Assembly: GCA_947631075.1 (NCBI GenBank)
Contig: CANRJU010000018.1
Span: 1 to 18,574, forward strand
Reading direction: 5' to 3'
Length of the DNA: 18,574 bases
Origin: an uncultured Lachnospiraceae bacterium
GTDB lineage: Bacteria > Bacillota > Clostridia > Lachnospirales > Lachnospiraceae
The notes beneath the pieces were generated by a model. The model ran no database searches and was not told where the DNA came from. It saw nothing but the letters and a program-made list of their open reading frames with translations. Position 1 is the stretch's first letter, and each line of letters begins with the position of its first letter. Shown one piece after another: positions 12,873 to 18,574 of this stretch. The translations under genes and the position numbers were made by a program.

Positions 12873-13676
12873 ATGGCGATGGAGATTACAAACAATTACT
12901 GTAACTATGTGGCACAGAGCATAGCAGAAAGCAGTGCAGCGAACAGCACAAAGAAAAAGGAAACAGAAAAAATAACAGAAACGGCGGGAAGCAGCAAAGC
13001 AAAACAGACAACGGATTATGCAAATAGACTGGCAAAGCTTGTTCCCAGCGCAGATTTCAGGATCGGAAATGCCTGCTCATCAGCTAAGAGCGGCAAGTCA
13101 CTGACCGTTAATCCAAAACTTTTGGAAAAAATGCAAAATGATCCCGAAAAAGAGAAGGATATGAAAGACCTGATAAAAGGCGTTGAGTTTATGACTAAAT
13201 TGTCAGAAAGCATAGCAAAAGCCAGCGGCTGGACCATAGTGTACCAGCACAGCTATATTGATGAGAACGGAAAATATTATCTCAGGATGCAAACCAGAAA
13301 CGATGGTATGTTAAAATTGAGCGATAAGCTCCGGAAAGAGAGACAGGAAAATTCGGAAAAATTGATTGAAAAGTCAAAGGAAAAGGCGACGGAAAAACGG
13401 GAAGCATTGCAGGACAATAAAACAGAAACCAAAGATAAAAAAGCGGACGGGGAACAGGAAAACCCCGGTGTTGTTATTGTCAAAAATGATACACCATTGG
13501 AAAAAGCGGAACAGATGCTAGTAGAAAAATTAAATCCTTCCGAAAACGGCGAAATATATCTGGATAACAATGATATGCAGGCCATTATCAATGCGGCAAA
13601 AGAAGAAGCGCAGGGGCAGCCCGATAAGGTAAAAAATCCGGTTTTGGCAGGCGGCAATTTTGATATGCAGATATAA
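12873..13676 (+). CDS. Unknown-function protein, third homologue of the tandem genes
   Basis: A 267-residue homologue of tandem copies A and B over its full length, but diverged. It has the M-E-I-T-N-N-Y-C-N-Y N-terminus, Lys/Thr-rich linker, core K-S-L-T-V-N-P-K-L-L-E-K-M-Q-N-D-P with Y-I-D-E-N-G-K-Y, charged coiled coil, then Y-L-D-N-N-D-M-Q-A-I-I-N-A-A-K-E-E and N-F-D-M-Q-I end. TAGGAG (12859-12864) sets ATG 12873; the upstream in-frame TTG at 12816 is within the promoter's start region. It has its own sigma-28-like promoter, and the flxA-like promoter begins at its stop codon. There is no Sec signal. Function unknown; the family may be exported by the flagellar apparatus (inference). Confidence 0.85.
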   Translation: MAMEITNNYCNYVAQSIAESSAANSTKKKETEKITETAGSSKAKQTTDYANRLAKLVPSADFRIGNACSSAKSGKSLTVNPKLLEKMQNDPEKEKDMKDLIKGVEFMTKLSESIAKASGWTIVYQHSYIDENGKYYLRMQTRNDGMLKLSDKLRKERQENSEKLIEKSKEKATEKREALQDNKTETKDKKADGEQENPGVVIVKNDTPLEKAEQMLVEKLNPSENGEIYLDNNDMQAIINAAKEEAQGQPDKVKNPVLAGGNFDMQI

Positions 13677-13699
13677 AATCATAGGGCGTGAACCGATTT
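13674..13699 (+). promoter_or_regulatory. Sigma-28 promoter P4 for flxA-like gene
   Basis: TAAA (13674-13677), exactly 15 bases, CCGATTT (13693-13699). This is the best -35 match in the window to TAAA-N15-CCGATAT, and the flanks are unlike P1-P3, so it is an independent occurrence. The TAA of the -35 is the stop codon of the upstream gene. flxA is a known FliA (sigma-28) target in E. coli. Confidence 0.7.
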
Positions 13700-13759
13700 T
13701 GAAGTACAATTAAGCATTAGAAGATTATGAAATGATGGAAACAAGGAGGAGGAGTTGAA

Positions 13760-14109
13760 ATGACAATGAGCGGAATTAGCGGCGTAAGCTCGCAGGCGAC
13801 GGCTATGGGAATGGGACTAGCAACGGATTCTTACAGTCGGAGTATTCAGAATCAAATTGCTAATGCACAAAAGCAGTTGCAGGAGCTTTCTTCAAATAAG
13901 AATATGACGCTGGAAGAAAAGATGGCAAAGCGCCAGGAAATACAGCAGCAAAGATAAAGGAAACGCAAGATACCATATCCGATTATCGTAAGACTGAAAA
14001 AGATGAAATGCAAAAACCGCAGGATGAAGAAAATGAAGCCGAAAATGAAACAGAAGATAAAAAAGAACATAAAGATGAAACAAGCGCAAATACAGCGGAA
14101 CAGGATTAG
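13760..14109 (+). pseudogene. FlxA-like protein gene, frameshifted
   Basis: The first 65 residues look like the FlxA-like family: M-S-G-I-S-G-V-S-S start, a Q-N-Q-I-A-N-A-Q-K-Q-L-Q-E-L-S-S-N-K heptad helix and K-M-A-K-R-Q-E-I-Q-Q-Q. The frame then stops at TAA 13955-13957. Shifting by -1 at CAAAGA (13949-13954) reopens it as Q-K-I-K-E-T-Q-D-T-I-S-D-Y and on to TAG 14107-14109, giving about 116 residues, a more usual length with a Glu/Lys-rich tail. One missing A in this A-run would explain it: a real frameshift, a slippage site, or a sequence error. AAGGAGGAGGAG precedes ATG 13760 and promoter P4 lies upstream. FlxA is sigma-28 dependent in E. coli but its role is unknown. Confidence 0.75.
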
Positions 14110-14195
14110 CTTGTTTACTTGTGTAAATCAAGATGATTCTTGTTTATAGTAAGTGAAATTCAGTTTTAGGTTTTAGAATGTTTTTCATTTTTTAT

Positions 14196-14224
14196 TTGTC
14201 AATTTATATACAGGATGTTATAAT
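14196..14224 (+). promoter_or_regulatory. Sigma-A promoter of the toxin-antitoxin operon
   Basis: TTGTCA (14196-14201), 17-base spacer, TATAAT (14219-14224). It lies 48 bases before the antitoxin start, which has AAGGAGGG. Confidence 0.75.
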
Positions 14225-14272
14225 ATGAACTAGAATTATACACACTACTTGTAAACCAAAGGAGGGTTATAA

Positions 14273-14458
14273 ATGAATACTCTTTCCACATATCACGAAC
14301 AAGATACACTGGATCAAACTATGAGCCGGATTTTAAAGCCCATGTCAAAAAGAGATTTTTTAGATGATGTCGAAATCGCCGAGGAAGAAATACGCCAAAG
14401 AAATTACAGCAGCGCAAAAGAGGTATTTGATGAATTGGAACATAGATATGGAATTTGA
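14273..14458 (+). CDS. Probable antitoxin of ParE/RelE pair
   Basis: A 61-residue acidic protein encoded directly before, and overlapping by 11 bases, a RelE/ParE toxin gene. It is helical with a D-F-L-D-D-V-E-I-A-E-E-E-I-R-Q-R segment and an E-V-F-D-E-L-E-H-R-Y-G-I end, typical of short antitoxins whose C-terminus wraps around the toxin. I see no clear DNA-binding ribbon-helix-helix, so family assignment is by context. AAGGAGGG sets ATG 14273, and a good sigma-A promoter lies upstream. Confidence 0.7.
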   Translation: MNTLSTYHEQDTLDQTMSRILKPMSKRDFLDDVEIAEEEIRQRNYSSAKEVFDELEHRYGI

Positions 14459-14762
14459 TGTTATATTTACGGATACTGCCAAGGCGCAAATCAAAAATAT
14501 TCTTGACTATATTTTTTATGAACTCGAAAATGAACAGGCCGCACGCAGTGTTGAACAGGACATGAAGGAAACTGCTACAAGGCTGGCTCATGTGGCTGGC
14601 TATTTAAAGTTGTGCGATGATCCTGATTTGCGTTCTTTAGAATATCGAATAATTCATCTTAAACATCACAGATATTTTATGATATACAAAATTGTCAAAA
14701 CACAGGTTTTTATTGCTGGCGTATATCATGATTTACAGGATTATGAAAATATTTTCCATTAA
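14448..14762 (+). CDS. Type II toxin, RelE/ParE family
   Basis: A 104-residue RelE/ParE-fold protein: V-I-F-T-D-T-A-K-A-Q-I-K-N-I-L-D-Y-I at the N-terminus, a central D-P-D-L-R-S-L-E-Y-R-I-I region, and the closing strands H-R-Y-F-M-I-Y-K-I-V and V-F-I-A-G-V-Y-H-D-L-Q-D-Y. RelE members cut mRNA in the ribosome and ParE members poison gyrase; the sequence alone does not tell which. ATG 14448 gives the usual family N-terminus. ATG 14430 has AAGAGG at better spacing and would add six residues. The overlap with the antitoxin indicates coupled translation. The catalytic histidine/tyrosine-rich end (Y-H-D-L) is intact. Confidence 0.85.
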   Translation: MEFDVIFTDTAKAQIKNILDYIFYELENEQAARSVEQDMKETATRLAHVAGYLKLCDDPDLRSLEYRIIHLKHHRYFMIYKIVKTQVFIAGVYHDLQDYENIFH

Positions 14763-14882
14763 ATTATCAAAAAAATCCCACATAAATTTTTCAAATTGCT
14801 GGCAAGATAACAATTTAATTAGAAGGTTTTATAAAGCAAATACGCAATATTTACAGGAAATACAAGTTGGGAGGTGCTGATC

Positions 14883-15530
14883 ATGAATCATGACTACAAA
14901 ACGATTGCTTATTACAGCAAAGAAGATAAATCATACATTATTTTCGCGCCGGATCTCCCAGGATGTTTTTCGGATGGGAAAACGATTGATGAAGCAAAGG
15001 AGAATATTGCGGTAATCATCGAAGAATGGAAGGAACTGGCACAGGATTTGGGAAAAGACATCCCAAAACCGTTGAAAGAAGTAGATTATACGAAGGCATC
15101 TGCTTGGGATGTGGCAAAATATATTTTATCCAGAACAGGCCCAATCAGTACTATTATGTTGCAAAAATTAGTTTATTATTGTGATGCATGGTCTTTGGGC
15201 TGGTTTCATACCCCATTGTTTGAGCAAGAGATTCAGGCATGGGCAAAAGGGCCTGTTGTTTATGAACTATTCAACATGCACAGAGGCAGATATGTAGTGT
15301 CAGATAAAGAAATTAACAGTAACCATAAGTTATCCGATTCCGAAAAAAGACTAATTGACAATGTATTAACAGTTTATGCGAATGAAGATCCTGAATGGCT
15401 GGTAGATCTGACACATAGTGAAGAACCTTGGATTGCAGCAAGAGGCGATCTGCCAGAAAATGATTCCTCTAATAATATAATACAGAAATCCGCAATAGAA
15501 AAATATTATAGTAATCTTTCGGCATGCTAG
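14883..15530 (+). CDS. HicB-Panacea (SocA/DUF4065) fusion, putative antitoxin
   Basis: A 215-residue two-domain protein. Residues about 5-62 are HicB-like (Y-K-T-I-A-Y-Y, S-Y-I-I-F-A-P-D-L-P-G-C-F-S-D-G, T-I-D-E-A-K-E-N-I). Residues about 72-205 are a SocA/DUF4065 domain, now called Panacea, with M-L-Q-K-L-V-Y-Y-C-D-A-W and A-W-A-K-G-P-V-V-Y-E-L-F. HicB neutralises the HicA mRNA interferase, and Panacea domains are known to neutralise many different toxins. No HicA is next to it; the nearest toxin is the RelE/ParE gene 120 bases upstream. GGGAGG (14869-14874) sets ATG 14883. The orphan antitoxin may serve that toxin, an unlinked one, or phage defence. Transcription ends at the terminator 15561-15600. 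Confidence 0.8.
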   Translation: MNHDYKTIAYYSKEDKSYIIFAPDLPGCFSDGKTIDEAKENIAVIIEEWKELAQDLGKDIPKPLKEVDYTKASAWDVAKYILSRTGPISTIMLQKLVYYCDAWSLGWFHTPLFEQEIQAWAKGPVVYELFNMHRGRYVVSDKEINSNHKLSDSEKRLIDNVLTVYANEDPEWLVDLTHSEEPWIAARGDLPENDSSNNIIQKSAIEKYYSNLSAC

Positions 15531-15560
15531 AGAGTTGGGCCGCATGCTGAAACAGACATC

Positions 15561-15600
15561 AAAAAAGCAACCGCTCCGACCAAAGTCAGGTTGCTTTTTT
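15561..15600. terminator. Bidirectional intrinsic terminator
   Basis: AAAAAAGCAACC (15561-15572) and GGTTGCTTTTTT (15589-15600) form a 12-bp perfect stem with A and T runs on each side. It lies between the convergent HicB-Panacea (+) and SDR (-) genes and can stop both. Confidence 0.9.
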
Positions 15601-15618
15601 GATATGCATCGGTTCCCA

Positions 15619-16413
15619 TTATTTTTCGATGTTTTGGTTATGATCCGAATTTCCCGCATAATCAAATTGAGGCTCCTTCAGCTCGAACATGAAATTTTCT
15701 CTATTTACTATGCCTACTGTTTTGTTGCTATCATACAGTTTAAGCAGAAATTCAGCTACTTGTGCGCTGGTATGATAAGTGCCAAAGGTCCTATCATAAT
15801 CATATTCAGGGACATCATTAGCGATTTTTCCAAACTCTGTCTTTGTTGCTGCGGGAGCTAATACTTTTGCCCGCATTTTGCATCCGTGTTCCTTTAATTC
15901 CCATGCTAATCCCTCTGTAAATGCACTGACATAAAATTTAGCCGCACAATAAGTAACAGCAGTAGGAACAATCGTATAGCCGCCTGCAGAAGAAATATTG
16001 ATAAGTTGTGTTCCCTCTGTATTTTTAAAATCCCGTACAAACAGAGAAGAAAGAGTAGTGAGGGATTCCACATTTACATGAAGCATTTGCCTGATTTTGT
16101 TCAAATCTTGATTACTTACGGTATCGTAGTTTCCAAAACCGGCATTGTTAATCCAAGTCAGCAACGAATATGTTTTAATTTCTTCATAAAAAAGAAGGGC
16201 GTTGTCTGGAATGGATAAGTCCGTAACTTTGATGATAATATCCAGTGTCGGATAGCGAGATAAAATCTCTTGTCTTAATGCTTCAAGCCGCTCCTTTCTG
16301 CGAGCTGTTAAAATCAGATTACTGCCCCGTCCCGCAAATGCCTTTGCTGTTTCATACCCAATACCAGAGCTCGCTCCGGTAATCACGGTATATTTCTCTG
16401 TGTTTTGAGCCAT
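15619..16413 (-). CDS. SDR family NAD(P)-dependent oxidoreductase
   Basis: A 264-residue classical short-chain dehydrogenase/reductase. It has the cofactor loop T-G-A-S-S-G-I-G (12-19), A-R-R (37-39) suggesting NADP(H), N-N-A-G (89-92), serine 141/142 and the catalytic Y155-C-A-A-K159. The substrate is unknown. The start ATG at 16413 has AAGGAGG upstream. Expression comes from the divergent promoter with a 19-base spacer and a MerR dyad, so the neighbouring MerR protein most likely activates it under electrophile or aldehyde-type stress, as similar MerR/oxidoreductase pairs in Firmicutes do (inference). The C-terminus is short and hydrophilic, consistent with a soluble cytoplasmic enzyme. Confidence 0.92.
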   Translation of the reverse strand: MAQNTEKYTVITGASSGIGYETAKAFAGRGSNLILTARRKERLEALRQEILSRYPTLDIIIKVTDLSIPDNALLFYEEIKTYSLLTWINNAGFGNYDTVSNQDLNKIRQMLHVNVESLTTLSSLFVRDFKNTEGTQLINISSAGGYTIVPTAVTYCAAKFYVSAFTEGLAWELKEHGCKMRAKVLAPAATKTEFGKIANDVPEYDYDRTFGTYHTSAQVAEFLLKLYDSNKTVGIVNRENFMFELKEPQFDYAGNSDHNQNIEK

Positions 16414-16445
16414 TTACAAAGCCTCCTTGTTTTTGATATAATACA

Positions 16446-16476
16446 AGCATACAATATAGAGTAAACTCTATGTCAA
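16446..16476 (-). promoter_or_regulatory. MerR-type promoter with dyad operator, upstream of SDR
   Basis: On minus: TTGACA (16476-16471), exactly 19 bases, TATGCT (16451-16446). The perfect dyad ATAGAGT-aa-ACTCTAT (16456-16471) fills the spacer. A too-long 19-bp spacer with a palindrome between -35 and -10 is the signature of promoters that MerR proteins twist into an active form. The merR gene starts 20 bases from the -35, so it may be autoregulated. Confidence 0.9.
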
Positions 16477-16495
16477 GAGATAGGAAGTGATTTTT

Positions 16496-16867
16496 TTGGA
16501 ATATTCTATCGGCGAATTTTCAAAACTGACAAACTTAGGCATACATACCTTACGCTACTATGAGCACGAACATTTAATCACACCAGCGCGTAATTCTGGC
16601 AATCGTCGCTGTTATACGGATCAAGATCTCGTTTGGATTGATTTCATCAAGCGTCTGAAAGACACGGGTATGCCAATTAAAGAAATTCGGAAATACGCTG
16701 AATTGCGCGCAAAGGGTGAGTCTACTTTGTCTGAAAGAATGGAAATGCTCATTTTCCACAGAAAAACTCTAAACAAACAGATTCATCAGTTACAGGAACA
16801 CATGGGGAAATTAGATAAAAAGATTGATTATTACAGACAAGAAATTGAGAGTATGACAAAAAAATAG
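16496..16867 (+). CDS. MerR family transcriptional regulator
   Basis: A 123-residue MerR protein: Y-S-I-G-E-F-S-K-L-T-N-L-G-I-H-T-L-R-Y-Y-E at the N-terminus (helix-turn-helix), N-R-R-C-Y-T-D-Q-D-L wing, F-I-K-R-L-K-D-T-G-M-P-I-K-E-I-R-K-Y-A and a long dimer coiled coil to the end (Q-I-H-Q-L-Q-E-H-M-G-K-L-D-K-K-I). No cysteine pattern for metal binding is visible; the only cysteine lies in the wing. This type resembles AdhR/YraB/NmlR-like regulators. TTG 16496 is chosen as start because AGGAAG (16482-16487) is eight bases upstream; a GTG at 16487 would overlap it. It is divergent from the SDR gene and probably regulates it through the dyad at 16456-16471. Confidence 0.9.
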   Translation: MEYSIGEFSKLTNLGIHTLRYYEHEHLITPARNSGNRRCYTDQDLVWIDFIKRLKDTGMPIKEIRKYAELRAKGESTLSERMEMLIFHRKTLNKQIHQLQEHMGKLDKKIDYYRQEIESMTKK

Positions 16868-16958
16868 CGAATTTGTTTGTATTAACAAAGGATTTAGGAG
16901 AAAACGGCATGTATCAGTAAAAAATTTTCTGATTTTCCATTGTAACCGACTTTAGAAA

Positions 16959-17009
16959 TTCGCTTTCAGCTCAATTAAAGCGAATAAATCGGCTATCTAA
17001 AGCGAATAA
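16959..17009. promoter_or_regulatory. Repeated AAAGCGAA motif upstream of GHKL-STAS gene
   Basis: AAAGCGAATAA occurs at 16977-16987 and 16999-17009, 22 bases apart (two helical turns). The inverse TTCGCTTT at 16959-16966 makes 8-bp arms with the first copy. They end four bases before the -35, a typical place for an activator or repressor. The gene's own winged helix could bind here. Confidence 0.6.
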
Positions 17010-17012
17010 TAT

Positions 17013-17041
17013 TTGACAAATAAAGAATTTTCCTATATGAT
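17013..17041 (+). promoter_or_regulatory. Sigma-A promoter of GHKL-STAS gene
   Basis: TTGACA (17013-17018), 17-base spacer, TATGAT (17036-17041), 23 bases before ATG 17065 with AGGAGG between. Confidence 0.85.
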
Positions 17042-17064
17042 GGAGAAAACAGGAGGCGCTGCTT

Positions 17065-18078
17065 ATGAAGTTTAATGAAGAAAAAAAGCAATCTATTATT
17101 TTATATTTATTAGAAAAAATGCAGCAGGGGGACGAGGAGATATCCAAGACTGTGTCGGAGGTATTTTCGGTCAATCAGAATACCGTTCACACCTATATCA
17201 ATGAGCTGATTCAAAAGAACATTATAAAGAGAATCAGGCGCGGCAAATACGAGCTGACAAAGCATGAATACTGCTATGATCTGAAGCGGTCAAAGGGCGA
17301 TCTGGATTCGGATACTTACGCGTATGATCATTGTCTGCTGCCTTATATTGATGAGCTGTCAGAGAATGTCCAGCACATATGGAGCTATTCCTTCAGCGAG
17401 ATGATCAACAATGTAATGGATCATTCTTCCGCGGAAAATGTCAGCGTGTGGATTGAACAGGATTATTTAAGTACGGATGTGATTATTGCAGACGACGGCG
17501 TGGGCATTTTTGAAAAAATTAAAGAATATTTTGGATTTTCTTCGCTGGACGAGGCAATCTGCGAGCTGTTTAAGGGAAAACTGACGACAGATTCCAAAAA
17601 CCACTCTGGTGAGGGCATCTTTTTTACATCTAAAATGGTAGATGATTTTTTTATCATTTCCAGCGGGAAGATTTTTACAAATAATAAATATGACAGCAGC
17701 AGAATTATGAACATCGCGGACAAAAATGAAAAAGGAACCTGCGTCGTCATGAGCTTGTCAAATTTTACACAGAAGACGCCGCAGGAAATATTTGACCTGT
17801 ACGCGGATGTAGACGGCGGTTTTGTAAAGACAAAAATTCCGCTGAAAAATATTTTTGGCACCTCGCCGGTTTCGCGCTCCCAGGCCAAAAGAGTCTGCAG
17901 CAGGCTGGAAAAATTTCAGGAGGTTATTATTGATTTTGAGGATCTGCAATGGATGGGACAGGGATTCGCCCATCAGCTATTTGTTGTTTTCGCCAATGAG
18001 CATCCGGGCATCCGGCTTGTCCCCATTAACATGAATGAAGATGTTACAAAGATATACAATCATGTCATTACCGCGTAA
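17065..18078 (+). CDS. Winged-helix / GHKL ATPase / STAS-like (DUF4325) fusion protein
   Basis: A 337-residue protein with three parts. Residues 1-66 look like a winged helix (V-S-E-V-F-S-V-N-Q-N-T-V-H-T-Y-I-N-E-L then R-G-K-Y-E-L). Residues about 90-235 form a GHKL ATPase with N-box S-E-M-I-N-N-V-M-D-H (E112, N116), G1 D-D-G-V-G-I-F (143-149) and G2 G-E-G-I-F (182-186). Residues about 268-335 match the STAS-like DUF4325 domain (S-R-S-Q-A-K-R-V ... V-I-I-D-F-E-D-L-Q-W-M-G-Q-G-F-A-H-Q-L). Kinase and STAS partner are normally separate proteins in partner-switching systems. Here both, plus a DNA-binding part, are in one chain. AGGAGG (17051-17056) sets ATG 17065. Upstream AAAGCGAA repeats suggest autoregulation. 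Targets are unknown. Confidence 0.85.
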   Translation: MKFNEEKKQSIILYLLEKMQQGDEEISKTVSEVFSVNQNTVHTYINELIQKNIIKRIRRGKYELTKHEYCYDLKRSKGDLDSDTYAYDHCLLPYIDELSENVQHIWSYSFSEMINNVMDHSSAENVSVWIEQDYLSTDVIIADDGVGIFEKIKEYFGFSSLDEAICELFKGKLTTDSKNHSGEGIFFTSKMVDDFFIISSGKIFTNNKYDSSRIMNIADKNEKGTCVVMSLSNFTQKTPQEIFDLYADVDGGFVKTKIPLKNIFGTSPVSRSQAKRVCSRLEKFQEVIIDFEDLQWMGQGFAHQLFVVFANEHPGIRLVPINMNEDVTKIYNHVITA

Positions 18079-18112
18079 AATATGGAAAAGGAAGGGGGCT
18101 CTCTCCTTCCCA

Positions 18113-18574
18113 TCATTCCCCATCTATCAGAACTTCCCGTCCCTTAAACGCGAAGCCGTATTTGCGGATTTTTTCTGGCGATATGCCCTCGGCCGCCAGT
18201 CCCGCCGCGTATCCCTTTTCCTCAATCTGGTCCAGCGCGGCCTTCAGGGTATCCTCCAGCGTCTTGTCCCGGCGCGTGTTAAACACCTTAAATTCTATAA
18301 TAATAGCGTCATCTTCCGCGTTTTTCGGCTTCAGCATCACATCATACCGGCCGAAGCCGCTCTCCCGGTTTGACGAGATCACATACCGGTCCTTCAGCTC
18401 CACGATCAGCCCCAGAACAAACCCGTGATAAAAGCGCTCCGGCTCCGTGCGCCCCGAGCTGCGCCCGCCCGTGTCAAAGCTGCTGAATATTTCCTCCGAA
18501 ACCCGGTTCATGTACTCATTCATCGCGTCGGTGTCGCCAAGCAACAGCGCCTCTACAAAATCTCCGTAGCCGGA
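18113..18574 (-). CDS. AAA-ATPase-like/PD-(D/E)XK nuclease protein, C-terminal part (5' end outside window)
   Basis: The frame runs off the right edge; 153 C-terminal residues are present. They match the nuclease-like end of the common AAA-ATPase_like plus PDDEXK_9 proteins: E-R-F-Y-H-G-F-V-L-G-L, the R-E-S-G-F-G-R-Y-D-V-M-L segment with the catalytic-type aspartate, I-I-I-E-F-K-V supplying E-x-K, then A-L-D-Q-I-E-E-K-G-Y and I-R-K-Y-G-F-A-F. The family is abundant in gut Bacteroidetes and Clostridia; its biological role is not settled, with mobile-element or defence links proposed. It is GC-rich like the ABC/M56 genes. It converges on the GHKL-STAS gene 34 bases away; a GGAAGG/CCTTCC hairpin (18090-18110) without a T-run lies between. 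Confidence 0.88.
   Translation of the reverse strand, partial: SGYGDFVEALLLGDTDAMNEYMNRVSEEIFSSFDTGGRSSGRTEPERFYHGFVLGLIVELKDRYVISSNRESGFGRYDVMLKPKNAEDDAIIIEFKVFNTRRDKTLEDTLKAALDQIEEKGYAAGLAAEGISPEKIRKYGFAFKGREVLIDGE

Noticed and set aside
14692..14880. Plus frame overlapping the toxin end and the following gap, considered as a hidden HicA
   Set aside because: It has no HicA pattern (the G-S-H segment is missing) and no ribosome-binding site; it is out of frame with the toxin.
18090..18110. GGAAGG/CCTTCC hairpin as a terminator of the GHKL-STAS gene
   Set aside because: The stem is only six pairs and is not followed by a T-run.
1..18574. CRISPR array, tRNA, rRNA or transposase/integrase genes
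   Set aside because: I saw no regularly spaced repeats, no tRNA-like cloverleaf, no rRNA sequence and no recombinase motifs anywhere in the window.

Overview
The window looks like chromosome of a Gram-positive, probably motile, gut-type clostridium (Lachnospiraceae; a Roseburia/Agathobacter-like organism is my best guess). The evidence is strong GGAGG ribosome-binding sites, PadR/HAAS/DUF2812 pairs, a BlaI/M56 pair, a FlxA-like gene, and several promoters shaped like the flagellar sigma-28 (SigD) consensus. Base composition is patchy. The ABC/M56 genes and blaI are GC-richer, while about 3.2-7.07 kb is visibly AT-rich, so I read the window as a mosaic of inserted and rearranged modules.

Layout. 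0-3.2 kb (+): the end of an FtsX-type ABC permease, its ATPase, and an M56 (BlaR1/MecR1-like) membrane metalloprotease with a non-penicillin-binding sensor tail. 3.2-7.07 kb (+): an AT-rich block with rhuM, a 59-codon ORF, a padR-DUF2812 pair and a HAAS-padR pair, bounded by an imperfect 26-27 bp direct repeat. 7.1-9.7 kb (-): a sigma-28-like promoter, a 3' scrap of a second M56 gene, a hairpin-rich leader, two tandem near-identical copies of a gene of unknown function (909-bp period), and blaI. 9.7-14.1 kb (+): a hairpin leader, two paralogous unknown genes, a coiled-coil gene, a decayed fragment, a third homologue of the tandem genes behind its own sigma-28-like promoter, and a frameshifted flxA-like gene behind a fourth. 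14.2-15.5 kb (+): a ParE/RelE toxin-antitoxin pair and a HicB-Panacea fusion. 15.6-16.9 kb: a divergent SDR oxidoreductase/MerR pair with a textbook 19-bp-spacer MerR promoter. 17.0-18.1 kb (+): a one-protein fusion of winged helix, GHKL ATPase and STAS-like domain. 18.1 kb to the end (-): the C-terminus of an AAA-ATPase/PD-(D/E)XK protein.

The most interesting reading is that 1.8-14.1 kb holds one dispersed system. A family of five intact soluble proteins shares a core domain (a P-x-x-L-E-x-K-M-x-N-x-P segment followed by a D-x-N-G turn) and has short N-termini without Sec signals. They sit among BlaI, M56 and FlxA-like genes. At least four sigma-28-like promoters and a recurring hairpin/Shine-Dalgarno leader link the genes. 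The hypothesis is a motility-coupled set of possibly exported proteins gated by an M56/BlaI switch. The promoters, repeats and homologies are visible in the sequence; the export role and the wiring are inference.
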